64,000 bases of DNA from Bifidobacterium magnum (GTDB lineage: Bacteria; Actinomycetota; Actinomycetes; Actinomycetales; Bifidobacteriaceae): positions 372,001 through 436,000 of the forward strand of contig NZ_JGZB01000004.1 of the NCBI RefSeq assembly GCF_000741255.1, written 5' to 3'. The position numbers and the translations under genes were made by a program. Below the pieces are notes generated by a model. The model searched no databases, had not been told where the DNA came from, and worked only from the letters and a program-made list of their open reading frames with translations. Of the stretch, positions 1 through 9,772 are shown piece by piece. Position 1 is the first letter of the stretch. Every line of letters starts with the position of its first letter.

Positions 1-81
1 GTGAAGGAAGCCGAAGCCGCAACCAAGGTTGCCGACGAAGCTCCTGCCGCTGAAGCCGCTGAAGAAGCAAAGGCTGAGTGA
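1..81 (+). CDS. rplQ: 50S ribosomal protein L17, C-terminal tail (partial)
   Basis: The window opens inside a gene: an open frame runs from base 1 to a TGA at 79-81 and encodes an Ala/Glu/Lys-rich tail (ends EEAKAE). Bifidobacterial L17 has such a tail and lies immediately upstream of truA, so the identity rests on low-complexity sequence plus gene order. The ribosomal core of L17 is outside the window. A rho-independent terminator follows, closing the ribosomal-protein operon. Confidence 0.7.
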   Translation: MKEAEAATKVADEAPAAEAAEEAKAE

Positions 82-118
82 GTCATTCAGACAATTTAGT
101 CTGAGTTGAACCACGTTG

Positions 119-149
119 GGCCGGGAACCGAGAGGTTTCCGGCCTTTTT
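119..149 (+). terminator. Rho-independent terminator after rplQ
   Basis: GGCCGGGAACC, a GAGA loop and GGTTTCCGGCC form an 11-bp stem with a G-T pair, followed by five T. It separates the ribosomal operon from truA. Confidence 0.85.
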
Positions 150-211
150 GTATTTCGGTAGGGATTTTAGGCCGCTTTAGAATTCGCGAGCCCTTACGGT
201 AAGGTTTAGCT

Positions 212-1165
212 GTGATACGTCTACGCATTGATTTGGGATATAACGGCACCGCGTTCAAGGGATGGGCTGTCCAGCCGCGTCTGCGCACGGTACAAGGGGA
301 GATCGAGTCGGCGCTGCGCAAACTGCTGCACTACCATCCGCGGCGCGTGACAGTGGATGACGCGGGTGATTCTGTGGACGTATTGGCCGCGTACGAACCG
401 CGTCTTACCGTGGCGGGCCGTACGGACGCGGGCGTGCACGCTTCGCACCAAGTGTGCCATCTCGATGTGCCCGAAGCGTTGCTCGCTTCTTGCGTGGGAC
501 ATATGCAGGTGGATCCCGTCAAAGCGTTGGAGCTGCGACTGGCCCGCATGATGCCCGACGACATTAGCATTTATCGCGTCAGCGTCGCTCCCGAAGGCTT
601 CGACGCGCGATTCTCCGCGTTGGAACGCACATACGTGTACCGTGTGGCCGACCGCGCTTGTGAGCGCGATCCGCGCATTGCCGGATTCGTGTGGCATGTG
701 GACGCCGATCTGGATATGGACGCCATGAACGAGGCCGCCGCATGCACAATCGGTTTGCATGATTTCGGCTCGTTCGCCACGCCGAATCCTGGAGGCACCA
801 CGATTCGCGAGGTCAAAACCGCGTATTGGAGCCGCGTTCCCGTCCGCCCGTTGATTGCCGAGCCGCAAGGGGAGGCGTACCGCACTCCCGCGGTGGAGTC
901 CGGTCTGCTGTGCTTTACGATTGTGGCCGACGCATTCGCGCGCAATATGGTGCGTTCACTCGTCAACGGTTGCGTGCAGGTCGGCATGGGCAAACGTTCG
1001 GTGGACTGGTTCGCCGAGAAAATGGCCACGCCGCTTCGTGAAGGTTCCACGGGTCCGATCGCGCCCGAAGGCCTCACGCTCGAACATGTGGCCTATCCTG
1101 CCGACGAGGAGCTCGGAGCGCGTGCCGAACGCATCCGTGCCGTACGAACGTTGGATGGAGAGTAG
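212..1165 (+). CDS. truA: tRNA pseudouridine synthase A
   Basis: Isomerises uridines 38-40 of the tRNA anticodon arm to pseudouridine in the cytoplasm. The 317-residue product starts LRIDLGYNGTAFKGW and carries GRTDAGVHA, whose Asp is the family's catalytic residue; a later block FARNMVRSLVNG is also typical of TruA. The chosen start is GTG; there is no Shine-Dalgarno, but TAAGGT lies 6 nt upstream (200-205), compatible with a leaderless message. The protein is longer than the roughly 270-residue E. coli enzyme because of insertions in the first half. It sits directly after rplQ, as in other Actinobacteria. Confidence 0.95.
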   Translation: MIRLRIDLGYNGTAFKGWAVQPRLRTVQGEIESALRKLLHYHPRRVTVDDAGDSVDVLAAYEPRLTVAGRTDAGVHASHQVCHLDVPEALLASCVGHMQVDPVKALELRLARMMPDDISIYRVSVAPEGFDARFSALERTYVYRVADRACERDPRIAGFVWHVDADLDMDAMNEAAACTIGLHDFGSFATPNPGGTTIREVKTAYWSRVPVRPLIAEPQGEAYRTPAVESGLLCFTIVADAFARNMVRSLVNGCVQVGMGKRSVDWFAEKMATPLREGSTGPIAPEGLTLEHVAYPADEELGARAERIRAVRTLDGE

Positions 1166-1204
1166 TTTTTTTTCTTTCGCTCTCTTCTCCCTGTTTGCGC
1201 ATTT

Positions 1205-1256
1205 CTTCTGCATTTTGAGACATGAACACCGGCGTGTCTGTCTCATTTTGCAGAAG
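1205..1256 (+). repeat. Dispersed palindromic element, copy 1
   Basis: Left arm TTCTGCATTTTGAGAC, core containing CACCGGCGTGTCT, right arm GTCTCATTTTGCAGAAG. The right arm has two differences from a perfect inverted repeat. Same family as the copies at 1301, 29322 and (inverted) 34238. Confidence 0.85.
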
Positions 1257-1300
1257 AGGATAAGGATTTTGAGGCCCAGGTGCTCACTTTTGGCTTCTCC

Positions 1301-1351
1301 CTCTGCATTTTGAGACGCAAACCTCGGCGTGTCTGTCTCAAAATGCAGAAG
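1301..1351 (+). repeat. Dispersed palindromic element, copy 2
   Basis: Left arm CTCTGCATTTTGAGAC, core with CTCGGCGTGTCT, right arm GTCTCAAAATGCAGAAG. It lies 96 bp downstream of copy 1 in the same orientation, making a two-copy tandem arrangement. Confidence 0.85.
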
Positions 1352-1441
1352 TTAGGGGAAATATGGGGCGTTCATGCCATCCATGGAACCGCGGAAGACC
1401 AAATTAACTCGGGTCATTGCAATGCTAAGCAAACCAATATG

Positions 1442-1473
1442 AAAAAAGGGTTTCCGGAATTCTCCAGAAACCC
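1442..1473 (-). terminator. Terminator of tRNA-Ser(CGA)
   Basis: On the minus strand GGGTTTCTGGA, AATTC region and CCGGAAACCC pair and are followed by six T. It starts 3 nt after the tRNA 3' end. Confidence 0.8.
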
Positions 1474-1476
1474 TAA

Positions 1477-1565
1477 TGGCGGATGAACAGAGATTCGAAC
1501 TCTGGGAGGTAATTAGCCTCACACGATTTCGAGTCGTGCTCCTTCGACCGCTCGGACATTCATCC
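1477..1565 (-). tRNA. tRNA-Ser (anticodon CGA)
   Basis: Class II tRNA of 89 nt including an encoded CCA. The acceptor GGATGAA pairs with TTCATCC, the anticodon loop is CTCGAAA between CACGA and TCGTG, a long variable arm is present, and the T loop is TTCGAAT. Discriminator G. The codon read is UCG. Confidence 0.96.
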
Positions 1566-1612
1566 ACAGTTGCAAAGCAACTTGATTATTATGTGTGCGC
1601 AAAATTTAGTTG

Positions 1613-2545
1613 TCAAGATCGGCGTGTCTCGGGTGCGTAGAGCAGCCCGTCCACATTCGGGTAGCCCAATTCGAACGCGCGGTACATATGCGTGGCAATC
1701 AACATGGAAATCTGGACCAAATTGGTCTGCACCTGCGTACTGTCCGCATGCGCCGCGGTCGGGTAAGTGTTGCTGTTCATCGCCTCAAGCTCGGCGCGCG
1801 CGGCGTTCATTTCCACCACGCTCAACGTGTTCGACTCGATTCCCGTGGCAGGATCCACAATCGTCGCGTCGTGCTGCGTCAGATCTTGCGTCGCATAGAC
1901 TTTCTGACGCAGGTCTTGCGTACCGGTACCCGCGAAATACATGAGCTGGGACGCAGTCTCCTTATGGTCGTCGCTCCAATTGAGCAGCACGGCGGCATTG
2001 TCGGCCGCAAGTTCGCGTCCATACATATTCAATGATTGCGGAACGTTCGCCGCCCACCGTCCGGCCAGCACTTGCGCGGCGAATCCGGCACGGTCTTCGG
2101 CCAACGCCATCTGTGCGAGCGAGGAAGGAATGATATTGAGCGCGTCACTATGCACGGCTTCCAGACTTTGCACAGTAAGCGGCTGGTAGGCGAGGCTCAG
2201 TCGATCGGCGAGGGAGTGCGCCATAAATTGCGCCTGCGCACTACGCATGGTGCCCTCACCAAATCGGTCGGGACATTGGATCGCCACATCCAGCCATGCG
2301 TGCTGCGACTGGCGCGCCTCAATATAGCGGACAAGTGACGGATTATTGGATTGCGTATACGACGACGCGTCTTCCGCCGCGTAATACGCGCGTTCACACA
2401 GACCCGTCGCTTCTTGCTCCGCACGGCCCTCCACACGCACGGAACAGCCGCCAAGCGTGCCGACGCACAGTACCATGCAAAGGGCGACTTTCCAATGTTT
2501 TGCAATATTGTGAAGAAGTTGGGTAAGACCGGCGTGTGTCTGCAT
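1613..2545 (-). CDS. Putative lipoprotein of unknown function
   Basis: A 310-residue protein with an N-terminal signal peptide: positive residues, a hydrophobic stretch near residues 18-33 and the lipobox LGGC, so Cys34 is the expected lipidated residue. The exported part is rich in Ala/Gln/Asp with no motif I recognise. It lies alone between tRNA-Ser and nusA on the opposite strand to nusA. There is no Shine-Dalgarno before the ATG; TAGTCT lies 8 nt upstream, suggesting leaderless initiation. Lipoprotein status is well supported; function is unknown. Confidence 0.75.
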   Translation of the reverse strand: MQTHAGLTQLLHNIAKHWKVALCMVLCVGTLGGCSVRVEGRAEQEATGLCERAYYAAEDASSYTQSNNPSLVRYIEARQSQHAWLDVAIQCPDRFGEGTMRSAQAQFMAHSLADRLSLAYQPLTVQSLEAVHSDALNIIPSSLAQMALAEDRAGFAAQVLAGRWAANVPQSLNMYGRELAADNAAVLLNWSDDHKETASQLMYFAGTGTQDLRQKVYATQDLTQHDATIVDPATGIESNTLSVVEMNAARAELEAMNSNTYPTAAHADSTQVQTNLVQISMLIATHMYRAFELGYPNVDGLLYAPETRRS

Positions 2546-2623
2546 GAATTATTAGACTAATAGGCGACTGTGACCATTGGGCCAAGCGCTCGGAAAATTA
2601 TAACTTCATATAGGAGGTCTGTT

Positions 2624-3703
2624 ATGGAATTGGACCTGGCAGGAATTCATCAGCTCGCGTTAGAGCAAGGCATTGATACCGAGACGCTGGACGATGCGCT
2701 CGCCGAGGCTTTGCGCCTCGCGTATTTAAAAACTCCTCATGCTGCGAAGCACGCTCGCGTGGATCTGGATCCGCGCGCTGGAACGGTAACGATTTGGGCT
2801 CGCGACGAGATCGCACAGGAGCCGACCAAAGATAACCCATACCCCGCACCGGTACTTGGTGACGAATATGACGATACGCCGCGCGATTTCGGCCGCATGG
2901 CCGCCGCCACGGCTCGCCAGGTCATCTCGCAAATGTTCCGCAAGGCAGAAGACGACAGGATTTTTGGCGCATTCTCCGGCCAGAAGGGCAATTTGATTAC
3001 CGGTATCGTGCAGCAGGACGCGAAGGATTCTTCAAATGTCCACGTCGCCGTCGGCGATGTGGAAGCGCTGTTGCCGCGCCGCGAGCAGGTGCCGGGAGAG
3101 CGCTACCACCACGGTGAGCGCATCCGCGTGTACGTGGTGAACGTCGCCCGCGGACTGAAGGGACCGGAAATCGTCGTGTCCCGTTCCCACCCGGAACTCG
3201 TGCGTCGCCTGTTTGAACGCGAAGTGCCGGAACTCGTGTCCGGCGCCGTATCGATTATGGCGATCGCCCGCGAAGCCGGTGCTCGCACGAAGATCGCCGT
3301 GCGCGCCAACACGGAAGGTGTCAACCCGAAGGGCGCCCTGATCGGACCTGGCGGTTCCCGCGTGCGCGCCGTGATGGAGAACCTCGGCAACGAGAAGATC
3401 GACATTGTGGACTGGTCCGCGGATCCGGCGGAATTCGTGGCCGCCGCGCTGTCCCCGGCCATCGCGTCCGGCGTCCAGGTCATTAGCGACAAGACGAAGA
3501 CCGCGATCGCCTACATTCACGACGACCAGCTGTCTCTCGCCATCGGCAAGGAAGGTCAGAACGCTCGTCTGGCCGCCAAGCTGACGGGCTGGAAGATCGG
3601 CATCGAATCCGCGGAAGCTCACGCTCGCAAGGAAGCTGAGATGAACGCGGCACGCGAAGCCGAAGCGCTTTCGGACGCCGACAACGGCACCGAAGAAAAC
3701 TGA
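2624..3703 (+). CDS. nusA: Transcription termination/antitermination protein NusA
   Basis: RNA polymerase-binding elongation factor governing pausing, termination and antitermination. The 359-residue product has the N-terminal domain (about 1-110), an S1 domain (about 120-190) and two KH domains with the GxxG turns IGPGGSRVR and IGKEGQNARL. It lacks the C-terminal acidic repeats of E. coli NusA, as usual in Actinobacteria. The ATG at 2624 is chosen because AGGAGG lies 7 nt upstream; the frame is open further back but without support. Head of a nusA-infB-rbfA-truB-ribF series. I see no rimP directly upstream. Confidence 0.95.
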   Translation: MELDLAGIHQLALEQGIDTETLDDALAEALRLAYLKTPHAAKHARVDLDPRAGTVTIWARDEIAQEPTKDNPYPAPVLGDEYDDTPRDFGRMAAATARQVISQMFRKAEDDRIFGAFSGQKGNLITGIVQQDAKDSSNVHVAVGDVEALLPRREQVPGERYHHGERIRVYVVNVARGLKGPEIVVSRSHPELVRRLFEREVPELVSGAVSIMAIAREAGARTKIAVRANTEGVNPKGALIGPGGSRVRAVMENLGNEKIDIVDWSADPAEFVAAALSPAIASGVQVISDKTKTAIAYIHDDQLSLAIGKEGQNARLAAKLTGWKIGIESAEAHARKEAEMNAAREAEALSDADNGTEEN

Positions 3704-3754
3704 TTCGTCCGGCATTGTCGCGTCGCCTGCGCGACAGTGAGACATGCCGTATTT

Positions 3755-3781
3755 CGAGGCCGTGGTCAATCCACGGCCTCG
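3755..3781 (+). terminator. Strong hairpin between nusA and infB
   Basis: CGAGGCCGTGG, TCAAT and CCACGGCCTCG form a perfect 11-bp stem 50 nt after nusA. No T run follows, so it may be an mRNA-processing or partial termination site. A smaller hairpin (TGTCGCG/CGCGACA) precedes it at about 3717-3737. Confidence 0.5.
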
Positions 3782-3939
3782 AGTATGCTTGTCACGGATC
3801 TGAGTGTCTTAAAACGGCATTCAGCAACACATAGGACGAGGTATCACAATCATGGTTACACGATGAGACAGCACATGCTCGCCATGAGACAATAAGCAGC
3901 TGCGCAGTATACGCGTAGCTGAAGAATAGGAGATATTGA

Positions 3940-6759
3940 GTGCCGAAAGCACGCGTATATGAACTCGCCAAGGAACTTGGCGTGGACAGCAAGACTGTTC
4001 GTGAAAAACTTTCCCAGATGGGCGAATTTGTTAAGTCGTCCTCTTCTACCGTGGAAGCGCCGGTAGTGCGCCGTCTCAAGGAAGCCTTCGCTCAGGAAGG
4101 CTCTTCCGCTTCCCACACTTCTGCAAAGCCTGCGGCAAAGAAGACCGCGGCCAAGCCTACGGCAGCGAAGCCGGCCGCACCGAAGCCCGCAGCTCCCGAG
4201 CCGGCCGCTCCGGCCGAGCACAAGGCTGCGTCCAACGAGCACCACACGGCGGCCAAGCCGGGTGCCCATATTGCGGCGAAGCCGGGCATGCACATGGCCC
4301 ATCGCAACACCAATGAAGATCACGCCACGCGTGGTGAACGCAACGATCGCGGTGCCCATACGGGCAACCGCGCGAACACGCCGCGTCCTCACGGCAAGGG
4401 TGGCGCCCGCGGCGCCAAGCCGGGCGCTCCGACTCCGGGACCGCGTACGCCGCGTCCCGCCAACGGTTCGCGCCAGCAGCAGGGCAAGGCCCCGCGTCCG
4501 GGCAACAACCCGTTCAGCAGCAAGCAGGGCATGCATACGCCTACGCCGAACGACATCCCGCGTCCTCACCCGATGGCTCGTCCGTCCGTGAACAACAACG
4601 AGCGTCGTGGCAATGGCCGTCCGGGCTCTCGCAACAACTTCCGTCCGCGTCCGGGCCAGAACGCCCGTCCGGGACAGTGGGGTCACAACCGTCCGGGCCA
4701 AGGCCAGGGCAACTCCGGCGCCAACCATTCCGGCGGCAACCGTTTCGGTTCCGGTTCCGGCAACAACTTCCAGCACAACAACGGCCCGAGCAACGGTCCG
4801 TCCCGTGGCGGCGGTCGCGGTCGCGGCGGCGCCGCAGGTGCATTCGGCCGTCAGGGCGGCAAGTCTTCGAAGGCCCGCAAGAACAGGCTCGCGAAGCGTC
4901 ATGAGTATGAAGAGCTGAAAGCGCCAACCATTGGCGGCGTGCGCATTCCGGCTGGCCACGGCCAGACTGTGCGCCTGCGTCAGGGTGCTTCGCTCGCCGA
5001 CTTGGCCGAGAAGATCAATGTGAATCCGGCCGCGCTCGTTACCGTGCTGTTCCACCTCGGTGAAATGGCCACGGCCACGCAGTCGCTGGACGAGGCCACG
5101 TTCCAGATCCTCGGCGAGGAAATCGGCTGGAACATCAAGATCGTGTCCGCTGAAGAAGAGGACAAGGAACTGCTCCAGCAGTTCGACATCGATCTGGAAT
5201 CCGAAGAGCTGCAGGAAGACGAAGACTTGAAGCCGCGTCCTCCGGTCGTGACCGTGATGGGTCACGTCGACCACGGTAAGACGCGCCTGCTTGACACGAT
5301 CCGCCAGACGAACGTCATCGCACGTGAGGCCGGTGGCATTACGCAGCGCATCGGCGCCTACCAGGTGACGGTGGATCTCGACGGCGAACAGCGCAAGATC
5401 ACGTTCCTCGATACCCCGGGCCACGAAGCGTTCACCGCAATGCGTGCCCGTGGCGCCGAGCTCACCGACGTTGCGATCCTCGTGGTCGCCGCCGATGACG
5501 GTGTGATGCCGCAGACCGTGGAAGCCATCAACCACGCCCAGTCGGCCCACGTGCCGATCGTGGTGGCCGTGAACAAGATCGATGTGGCTGGCGCCAACCC
5601 AGACAAGGTGCGTGGCCAGCTCACCGAGTTCGGTCTGGTTCCGGAAGAGTATGGCGGCAACACCATGTTTGTGGACATCTCCGCAAAGCAGGGCACCAAC
5701 GTGGACAAGCTGCTCGAAGCCGTGCTGCTGACGGCCGACGCCGAGCTTGACCTGCGCGCCAACCCGGATATGGACGCCCGTGGCGCCACCGTCGAAGCCC
5801 GTTTGGACAAGGGCCGCGGCGCTGTCGCTACCGTGCTCGTGCAGCAGGGTACGCTGCACGTGGGCGACTCGATTGTGGCCGGCACGTCCTATGGCCGTGT
5901 GCGCGCCATGCTCGACGAGAACGGCGCCAACATGAAGGCCGCGACGCCTTCCACGCCAGTGCAGGTGCTCGGTCTCACGTCCGTGCCGACCGCAGGCGAC
6001 CTGTTCCTCGTGGCTCCTGACGACCGTACGGCCCGTCAGATCGCCGAGAAGCGCCAGGCCACCGAGCGCGCGGCCCAGCTGGCCAAGCGCCGCAAGGTCG
6101 TTTCGCTCGAAAGCCTCAAGGAGCAGTTCGCGAAGTCCGAAGTCGACATGCTCAACATCGTCATCAAGGGCGATTCTTCGGGTTCTGTGGAAGCTCTCGA
6201 GGATTCGCTTATGAAGATCGAGGTCTCCGACGAAGTCGGCATCCAGGTCATCCACCGCGGTGTGGGCGCCATCACGCAGAACGACGTGAACCTCGCCACC
6301 GTGGACAAGGCCGTCATCATCGGCTTCAACGTGCGTCCGAACCGCCAGGTGGCGGATCTGGCCGAACGCGAAGGCGTGGAGATCAAGTACTACTCGGTCA
6401 TCTACAAGGCGATCGAGGACATCGAGGCGTCGCTCAAGGGCATGCTCAAGCCGGAATTCGAGGAGGTCACCACCTCGCACTCGGAGATCCGCGAGATCTT
6501 CCGCTCGTCCAAGTTCGGCAACATCGCAGGTGTGATGGTGCTCGACGGCGACGTGAAGCGTGGCACGAAGGCCCGCATCCTGCGCGATGGCGTGGCCACG
6601 GTCAACGACCTCGAGATTTCCTCGCTGCGCCGCTTCAAGGACGACGTGCAGTCCGTGCACGAAGGCTACGAGGCCGGCATCAACCTCGGTTCGTTCAACG
6701 ACATCGAGATTGGCGACATCATCGAGACCTTCGAAATGCGCGAAGTCGAACGCAAGTAA
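3940..6759 (+). CDS. infB: Translation initiation factor IF-2
   Basis: GTPase that delivers fMet-tRNA to the 30S subunit. The 939-residue product has an N-terminal IF2_N helix domain ([20 protein letters not shown]), a long Ala/Pro then Arg/Gly/Asn-rich linker (about 60-320), a second IF2_N region, and the G domain with GHVDHGKT (G1), DTPGHEAF (G3) and NKID (G4), followed by domains II-IV. The start is GTG at 3940, with GGAG about 6 nt upstream. The long linker is typical of high-GC Actinobacteria. Separated from nusA by about 235 nt containing hairpins, so it may have its own promoter. Confidence 0.97.
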   Translation: MPKARVYELAKELGVDSKTVREKLSQMGEFVKSSSSTVEAPVVRRLKEAFAQEGSSASHTSAKPAAKKTAAKPTAAKPAAPKPAAPEPAAPAEHKAASNEHHTAAKPGAHIAAKPGMHMAHRNTNEDHATRGERNDRGAHTGNRANTPRPHGKGGARGAKPGAPTPGPRTPRPANGSRQQQGKAPRPGNNPFSSKQGMHTPTPNDIPRPHPMARPSVNNNERRGNGRPGSRNNFRPRPGQNARPGQWGHNRPGQGQGNSGANHSGGNRFGSGSGNNFQHNNGPSNGPSRGGGRGRGGAAGAFGRQGGKSSKARKNRLAKRHEYEELKAPTIGGVRIPAGHGQTVRLRQGASLADLAEKINVNPAALVTVLFHLGEMATATQSLDEATFQILGEEIGWNIKIVSAEEEDKELLQQFDIDLESEELQEDEDLKPRPPVVTVMGHVDHGKTRLLDTIRQTNVIAREAGGITQRIGAYQVTVDLDGEQRKITFLDTPGHEAFTAMRARGAELTDVAILVVAADDGVMPQTVEAINHAQSAHVPIVVAVNKIDVAGANPDKVRGQLTEFGLVPEEYGGNTMFVDISAKQGTNVDKLLEAVLLTADAELDLRANPDMDARGATVEARLDKGRGAVATVLVQQGTLHVGDSIVAGTSYGRVRAMLDENGANMKAATPSTPVQVLGLTSVPTAGDLFLVAPDDRTARQIAEKRQATERAAQLAKRRKVVSLESLKEQFAKSEVDMLNIVIKGDSSGSVEALEDSLMKIEVSDEVGIQVIHRGVGAITQNDVNLATVDKAVIIGFNVRPNRQVADLAEREGVEIKYYSVIYKAIEDIEASLKGMLKPEFEEVTTSHSEIREIFRSSKFGNIAGVMVLDGDVKRGTKARILRDGVATVNDLEISSLRRFKDDVQSVHEGYEAGINLGSFNDIEIGDIIETFEMREVERK

Positions 6760-6794
6760 GGTAAAGGTGCGCATCGCGCGCCGCCTTGCGTAAG

Positions 6795-6827
6795 AGCGCC
6801 CGCGGGGTTCTTCACCCTGTGGGCGCT
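6795..6827 (+). terminator. Hairpin downstream of infB
   Basis: AGCGCCC and GGGCGCT pair, with inner GGGG/CCC pairing, followed by TTCGCTTAT. The T tract is poor. The loop overlaps the -35 of the rbfA promoter, so the two signals may interact. Confidence 0.45.
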
Positions 6828-6839
6828 TTCGCTTATACT
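6811..6839 (+). promoter_or_regulatory. Promoter upstream of rbfA
   Basis: TTCACC, a 17-nt spacer and TATACT, 35 nt before the rbfA ATG, which has TAAGGAA as ribosome binding site. Inferred by eye; the -10 is strong and the -35 weak. Confidence 0.5.
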
Positions 6840-6873
6840 GAGCCCATACGTATATGACGGGTAAGGAACCATT

Positions 6874-7482
6874 ATGCAAAGGACCAATCCTCGCGCCGCG
6901 CGCATCGCGGCATTGATTCAGCGTGTTATCGCCACGAACATGGAAGCCGCGCTTCACGACAAGCGACTGGCCAACGTGACGATCACCGACGTGAAAGTGA
7001 CCAACGACCTGCAGCTCGCCAAGATCTACTGGACCGTGCTGGGCCACGAAGGCCATGAAGAAGGCACGCGCGCCCGCGCCCAGCAGGCGCTCAACCAGGC
7101 CAAGGGACGCCTGCGTTCGCTCGTGGGCCGCAAAGCCGGCCTGCGCCTGACGCCGGACCTCGTGTTCGTATTCGACGAGGTTCCGGGCGAAGCCCACGAA
7201 ATTGAAGACATTCTCGTCGCCGCACGCAAGCGCGACGAGGAACTCAAGAGGCTGCGCGAAACCGCGCAGTACGCGGGCGAAGCCAATCCGTACAAGGAAG
7301 ACAAGCGCGCCGACGAGTCGGAAGACGACGCCGAAGACGAATCCGCAACGCCATACCTCGAATTCGAAGACGACCAGACTCCGGACCTCATGGAAAATGT
7401 CACGGCCGACCGCGACGAATACGGCGAGTATGAGGGCGACGTGGTGGAAGTCGAGGAACTCGAGGACGAAGATACGGACTGA
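6874..7482 (+). CDS. rbfA: Ribosome-binding factor A
   Basis: Cold-shock-type 30S maturation factor that binds near the 5' helix of 16S rRNA. The RbfA fold occupies residues 1 to about 120 (starts QRTNPRAARIAALIQRVI; later LTPDLVFVFDE). Residues from about 120 to 202 form a strongly acidic Asp/Glu tail, longer than in E. coli (133 residues). AAGGAA precedes the ATG. The stop TGA overlaps the truB ATG (TGATG), so the two are translationally coupled. Confidence 0.93.
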   Translation: MQRTNPRAARIAALIQRVIATNMEAALHDKRLANVTITDVKVTNDLQLAKIYWTVLGHEGHEEGTRARAQQALNQAKGRLRSLVGRKAGLRLTPDLVFVFDEVPGEAHEIEDILVAARKRDEELKRLRETAQYAGEANPYKEDKRADESEDDAEDESATPYLEFEDDQTPDLMENVTADRDEYGEYEGDVVEVEELEDEDTD

Positions 7483-8492
7483 TGAGCGAATCGAGCGGCA
7501 TTCTCATTGTTGACAAACCGCAAGGCGTGACGAGCCACGATGTGGTAGCCGCGGCCAGGGCCGCGCTGCACATGAAAAAAGTGGGCCATGCCGGCACGCT
7601 CGACCCCATGGCGACGGGCGTGCTCATCATTGGATTCGGCCACGCCACGCGGTTGCTCAACTATATTGTGGACCACCACAAAACCTACGAAGCGACGGTC
7701 CGCTTCGGCCAGCGCACTACCACGGACGACGCTGACGGCGAGATCCTCGCTTCCGACGGCGCGGGACACCTTCCTACGCCGGACGAGCTCAAAGAAGCCG
7801 TCGCGCAGCATTTCACGGGCACGATTCAGCAGGTGCCCAACGCATACTCGGCCATCAAAGTGCACGGCCAGCGCGCCTACGACCTCATGCGCGCGGGCAA
7901 AGACGTGCAATTGGAAGCCCGCGAAATCACCGTGGACAACTTCGAGGTTTTGGATGTGCGCAGCGCCCAGGCGCAGGACGGCACCAGTGTGGTGGACGCC
8001 GATGTGCGCGTGCAATGCTCGGCGGGCACCTATATTCGCGCATTGGGCCGCGACTTGGGTGAGCTGTTCGGTTGCGGCGCCCATCTGACGCGCTTGCGCA
8101 GGCTTGCTGTGGGCCGATTCCATGCGGATGATGCGCATGTGCTGCACGCCCATACGGAAACCAAGACGTTTACGAACCGTGAGGGCGAAACCGTCAGCCG
8201 GTTACGCGCAGTGCTTGATTGCACCCCGCAGACGCTGGCGCAGCATGAATTGAGTATGCTCGAATCAGTGGAACGCACGATGCCCGTAGTGGACGTTACG
8301 GCTCGGGAGGCGCAGGATTTGCGGTATGGGCGCTGGATTGCGCGCCGCACCGACACGATTGCCGCCGCCGTGGAACGTGAGGGCGCTGACGTGGTCGCGA
8401 TTGTGGAACCGGCCGACGCACGCCATATGAAGCCCGTCACCGTATTTCCCGCCGAGCCCGGAGAAAGGAACGAAACCCATGAATCTCATTGA
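7482..8492 (+). CDS. truB: tRNA pseudouridine(55) synthase
   Basis: Makes pseudouridine 55 in the T loop of tRNAs. The 336-residue protein has DKPQGVTSHDVV, KVGHAGTLDPMATGVL (catalytic Asp in GTLDP) and YSAIKVHGQRAY, then CSAGTYIRALGRDLG. The ATG overlaps the rbfA stop, and the 3' end overlaps the ribF start by 14 nt, so rbfA-truB-ribF is a tightly coupled unit. Residues after about 215 form a less conserved C-terminal extension. Confidence 0.96.
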   Translation: MSESSGILIVDKPQGVTSHDVVAAARAALHMKKVGHAGTLDPMATGVLIIGFGHATRLLNYIVDHHKTYEATVRFGQRTTTDDADGEILASDGAGHLPTPDELKEAVAQHFTGTIQQVPNAYSAIKVHGQRAYDLMRAGKDVQLEAREITVDNFEVLDVRSAQAQDGTSVVDADVRVQCSAGTYIRALGRDLGELFGCGAHLTRLRRLAVGRFHADDAHVLHAHTETKTFTNREGETVSRLRAVLDCTPQTLAQHELSMLESVERTMPVVDVTAREAQDLRYGRWIARRTDTIAAAVEREGADVVAIVEPADARHMKPVTVFPAEPGERNETHESH

Positions 8493-9753
8493 GATCACGC
8501 CTGACGAAAGCGGCAATATCGACTGGCCGCTGTTGAGCACCGACAAGAAGTCCGTGGTGACGGTCGGATCCTTCGACGGCATGCACCGCGGACACCGCGC
8601 GGTAGTGTCCACGGTCGCGCAGCTGGCCAAACAGCAGCACGCGTTCTCCGTGGTCATCATGTTCGACGAACGCCCCGCTTTCGTGCACCAGTACGCCGCC
8701 GAACATGGGGGAGCGCAAGTTCCCGAAGATATGGTGGACGAGGACCGTATTTCGGGCCTTAGCCAGCGTCTGCGCGTGATGAACGAGATTGGTGTGGACT
8801 ATGTGCTGCTCGTGCACTACACGCTCGAGTTCGCCGACAAGTCGTTCCGTTTCTTCATTGGACAGCTTGTGGGCAAGCTGGGCATGCGTACGCTGGTGCT
8901 CGGCGCCGACGCCGCAATGGGCGCGGGCCGTGCGGGCACGGTGGAAGCCATCGACCTTCTGGCGCAAGCCACGGGCATGTTCGAACTCGTACTCGTGGAC
9001 GACAAGGGCAACGGCGCCACGCGTGTGCCGCGCACGATTGAACCGCGTATGCCCAAGAACGCCGACGACGCGACCGACATGCGCCAAAGCATGAACAAGG
9101 CGGAATTCCGTTCCTGGAGCAAGAAAATCCAGTCGCGTGAAGTGCGCAACTGGAGCTCGTCCAACGTGCGATTCCTGCTCAGCCAGGCCGCCATCCGCGA
9201 AGCCAACGAAATTCTCGGCGCCGCGCACGGCGTGGAAGGCGTGGTGACGCATGGCGAAGAACGCGGCAGCACGCTGGGATTCCCCACGGCCAATGTCGAC
9301 ACGCCTTTCGACGGCTATCTTCCTGTGGACGGCGTCTACGCGGGATGGCTCGTCGATCTGGGACCGGCGGAATCGTATGATCCGAAAACGGGTTCCGTAA
9401 TGATCACGGATGAAGAGCACGCCGCGCATACCGACGATGGTGCCCATAACGCCGCCATCTCCCAGCAGTACCACGGCGGCTCCGTGAAAAGCAGGCTCGC
9501 TCCCGAATCGCCGTTCCGCTGGAAGGCGGCCATTTCCATTGGTGCCAAGCCGACGTTCAGTGATCAGACGGGCCGCAACGACCGCACGCTCGAAGCGTAC
9601 GCGCTCACGGACGACTGGATCGATCTGTACGGACACCGCGTGCGCGTGGAATTCGAGTCGTTCCTGCGTCCGCAAATCAAATTCGACTCGAAAGACGAAC
9701 TCGTCGCACAACTGGAACGCGACAAGAAAACTGTCGACGAACTGCTCAAATAA
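8479..9753 (+). CDS. ribF: Bifunctional riboflavin kinase / FAD synthetase
   Basis: Phosphorylates riboflavin to FMN and adenylylates FMN to FAD. The N-terminal nucleotidyltransferase half has GSFDGMHRGHRAVV, and the C-terminal kinase half has GSTLGFPTANV. At 424 residues it is about 100 longer than usual. Extra sequence is visible in the middle of the kinase domain, between GVYAGWLVDLGP and WKAAISIGAKPTF (about 60 residues, Asp/His/Ala-rich), and in the N-terminal half. Overlaps truB by 14 nt with GAGAAAGGA upstream of its ATG. Confidence 0.93.
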   Translation: MNLIEITPDESGNIDWPLLSTDKKSVVTVGSFDGMHRGHRAVVSTVAQLAKQQHAFSVVIMFDERPAFVHQYAAEHGGAQVPEDMVDEDRISGLSQRLRVMNEIGVDYVLLVHYTLEFADKSFRFFIGQLVGKLGMRTLVLGADAAMGAGRAGTVEAIDLLAQATGMFELVLVDDKGNGATRVPRTIEPRMPKNADDATDMRQSMNKAEFRSWSKKIQSREVRNWSSSNVRFLLSQAAIREANEILGAAHGVEGVVTHGEERGSTLGFPTANVDTPFDGYLPVDGVYAGWLVDLGPAESYDPKTGSVMITDEEHAAHTDDGAHNAAISQQYHGGSVKSRLAPESPFRWKAAISIGAKPTFSDQTGRNDRTLEAYALTDDWIDLYGHRVRVEFESFLRPQIKFDSKDELVAQLERDKKTVDELLK

Positions 9754-9772
9754 TTGAGATTATGGTCGGCGC

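Larger units (their letters stand above)
1166..1476. other. Gene-less stretch with two palindromic repeats
   Basis: About 310 bases without a credible gene. It holds a T8 run just after truA (possible weak termination), two same-orientation copies of the dispersed palindromic element (1205-1256 and 1301-1351) and the terminator of the downstream minus-strand tRNA-Ser. Confidence 0.7.

Noticed and set aside
3856..7197. A 1113-codon open frame on the minus strand opposite infB and rbfA
   Set aside because: Its residue content (His/Val/Arg/Gly) mirrors codon bias of the plus-strand genes; infB and rbfA are certain. Similar antisense frames opposite lysS, oleate hydratase, PTS and others are rejected for the same reason.
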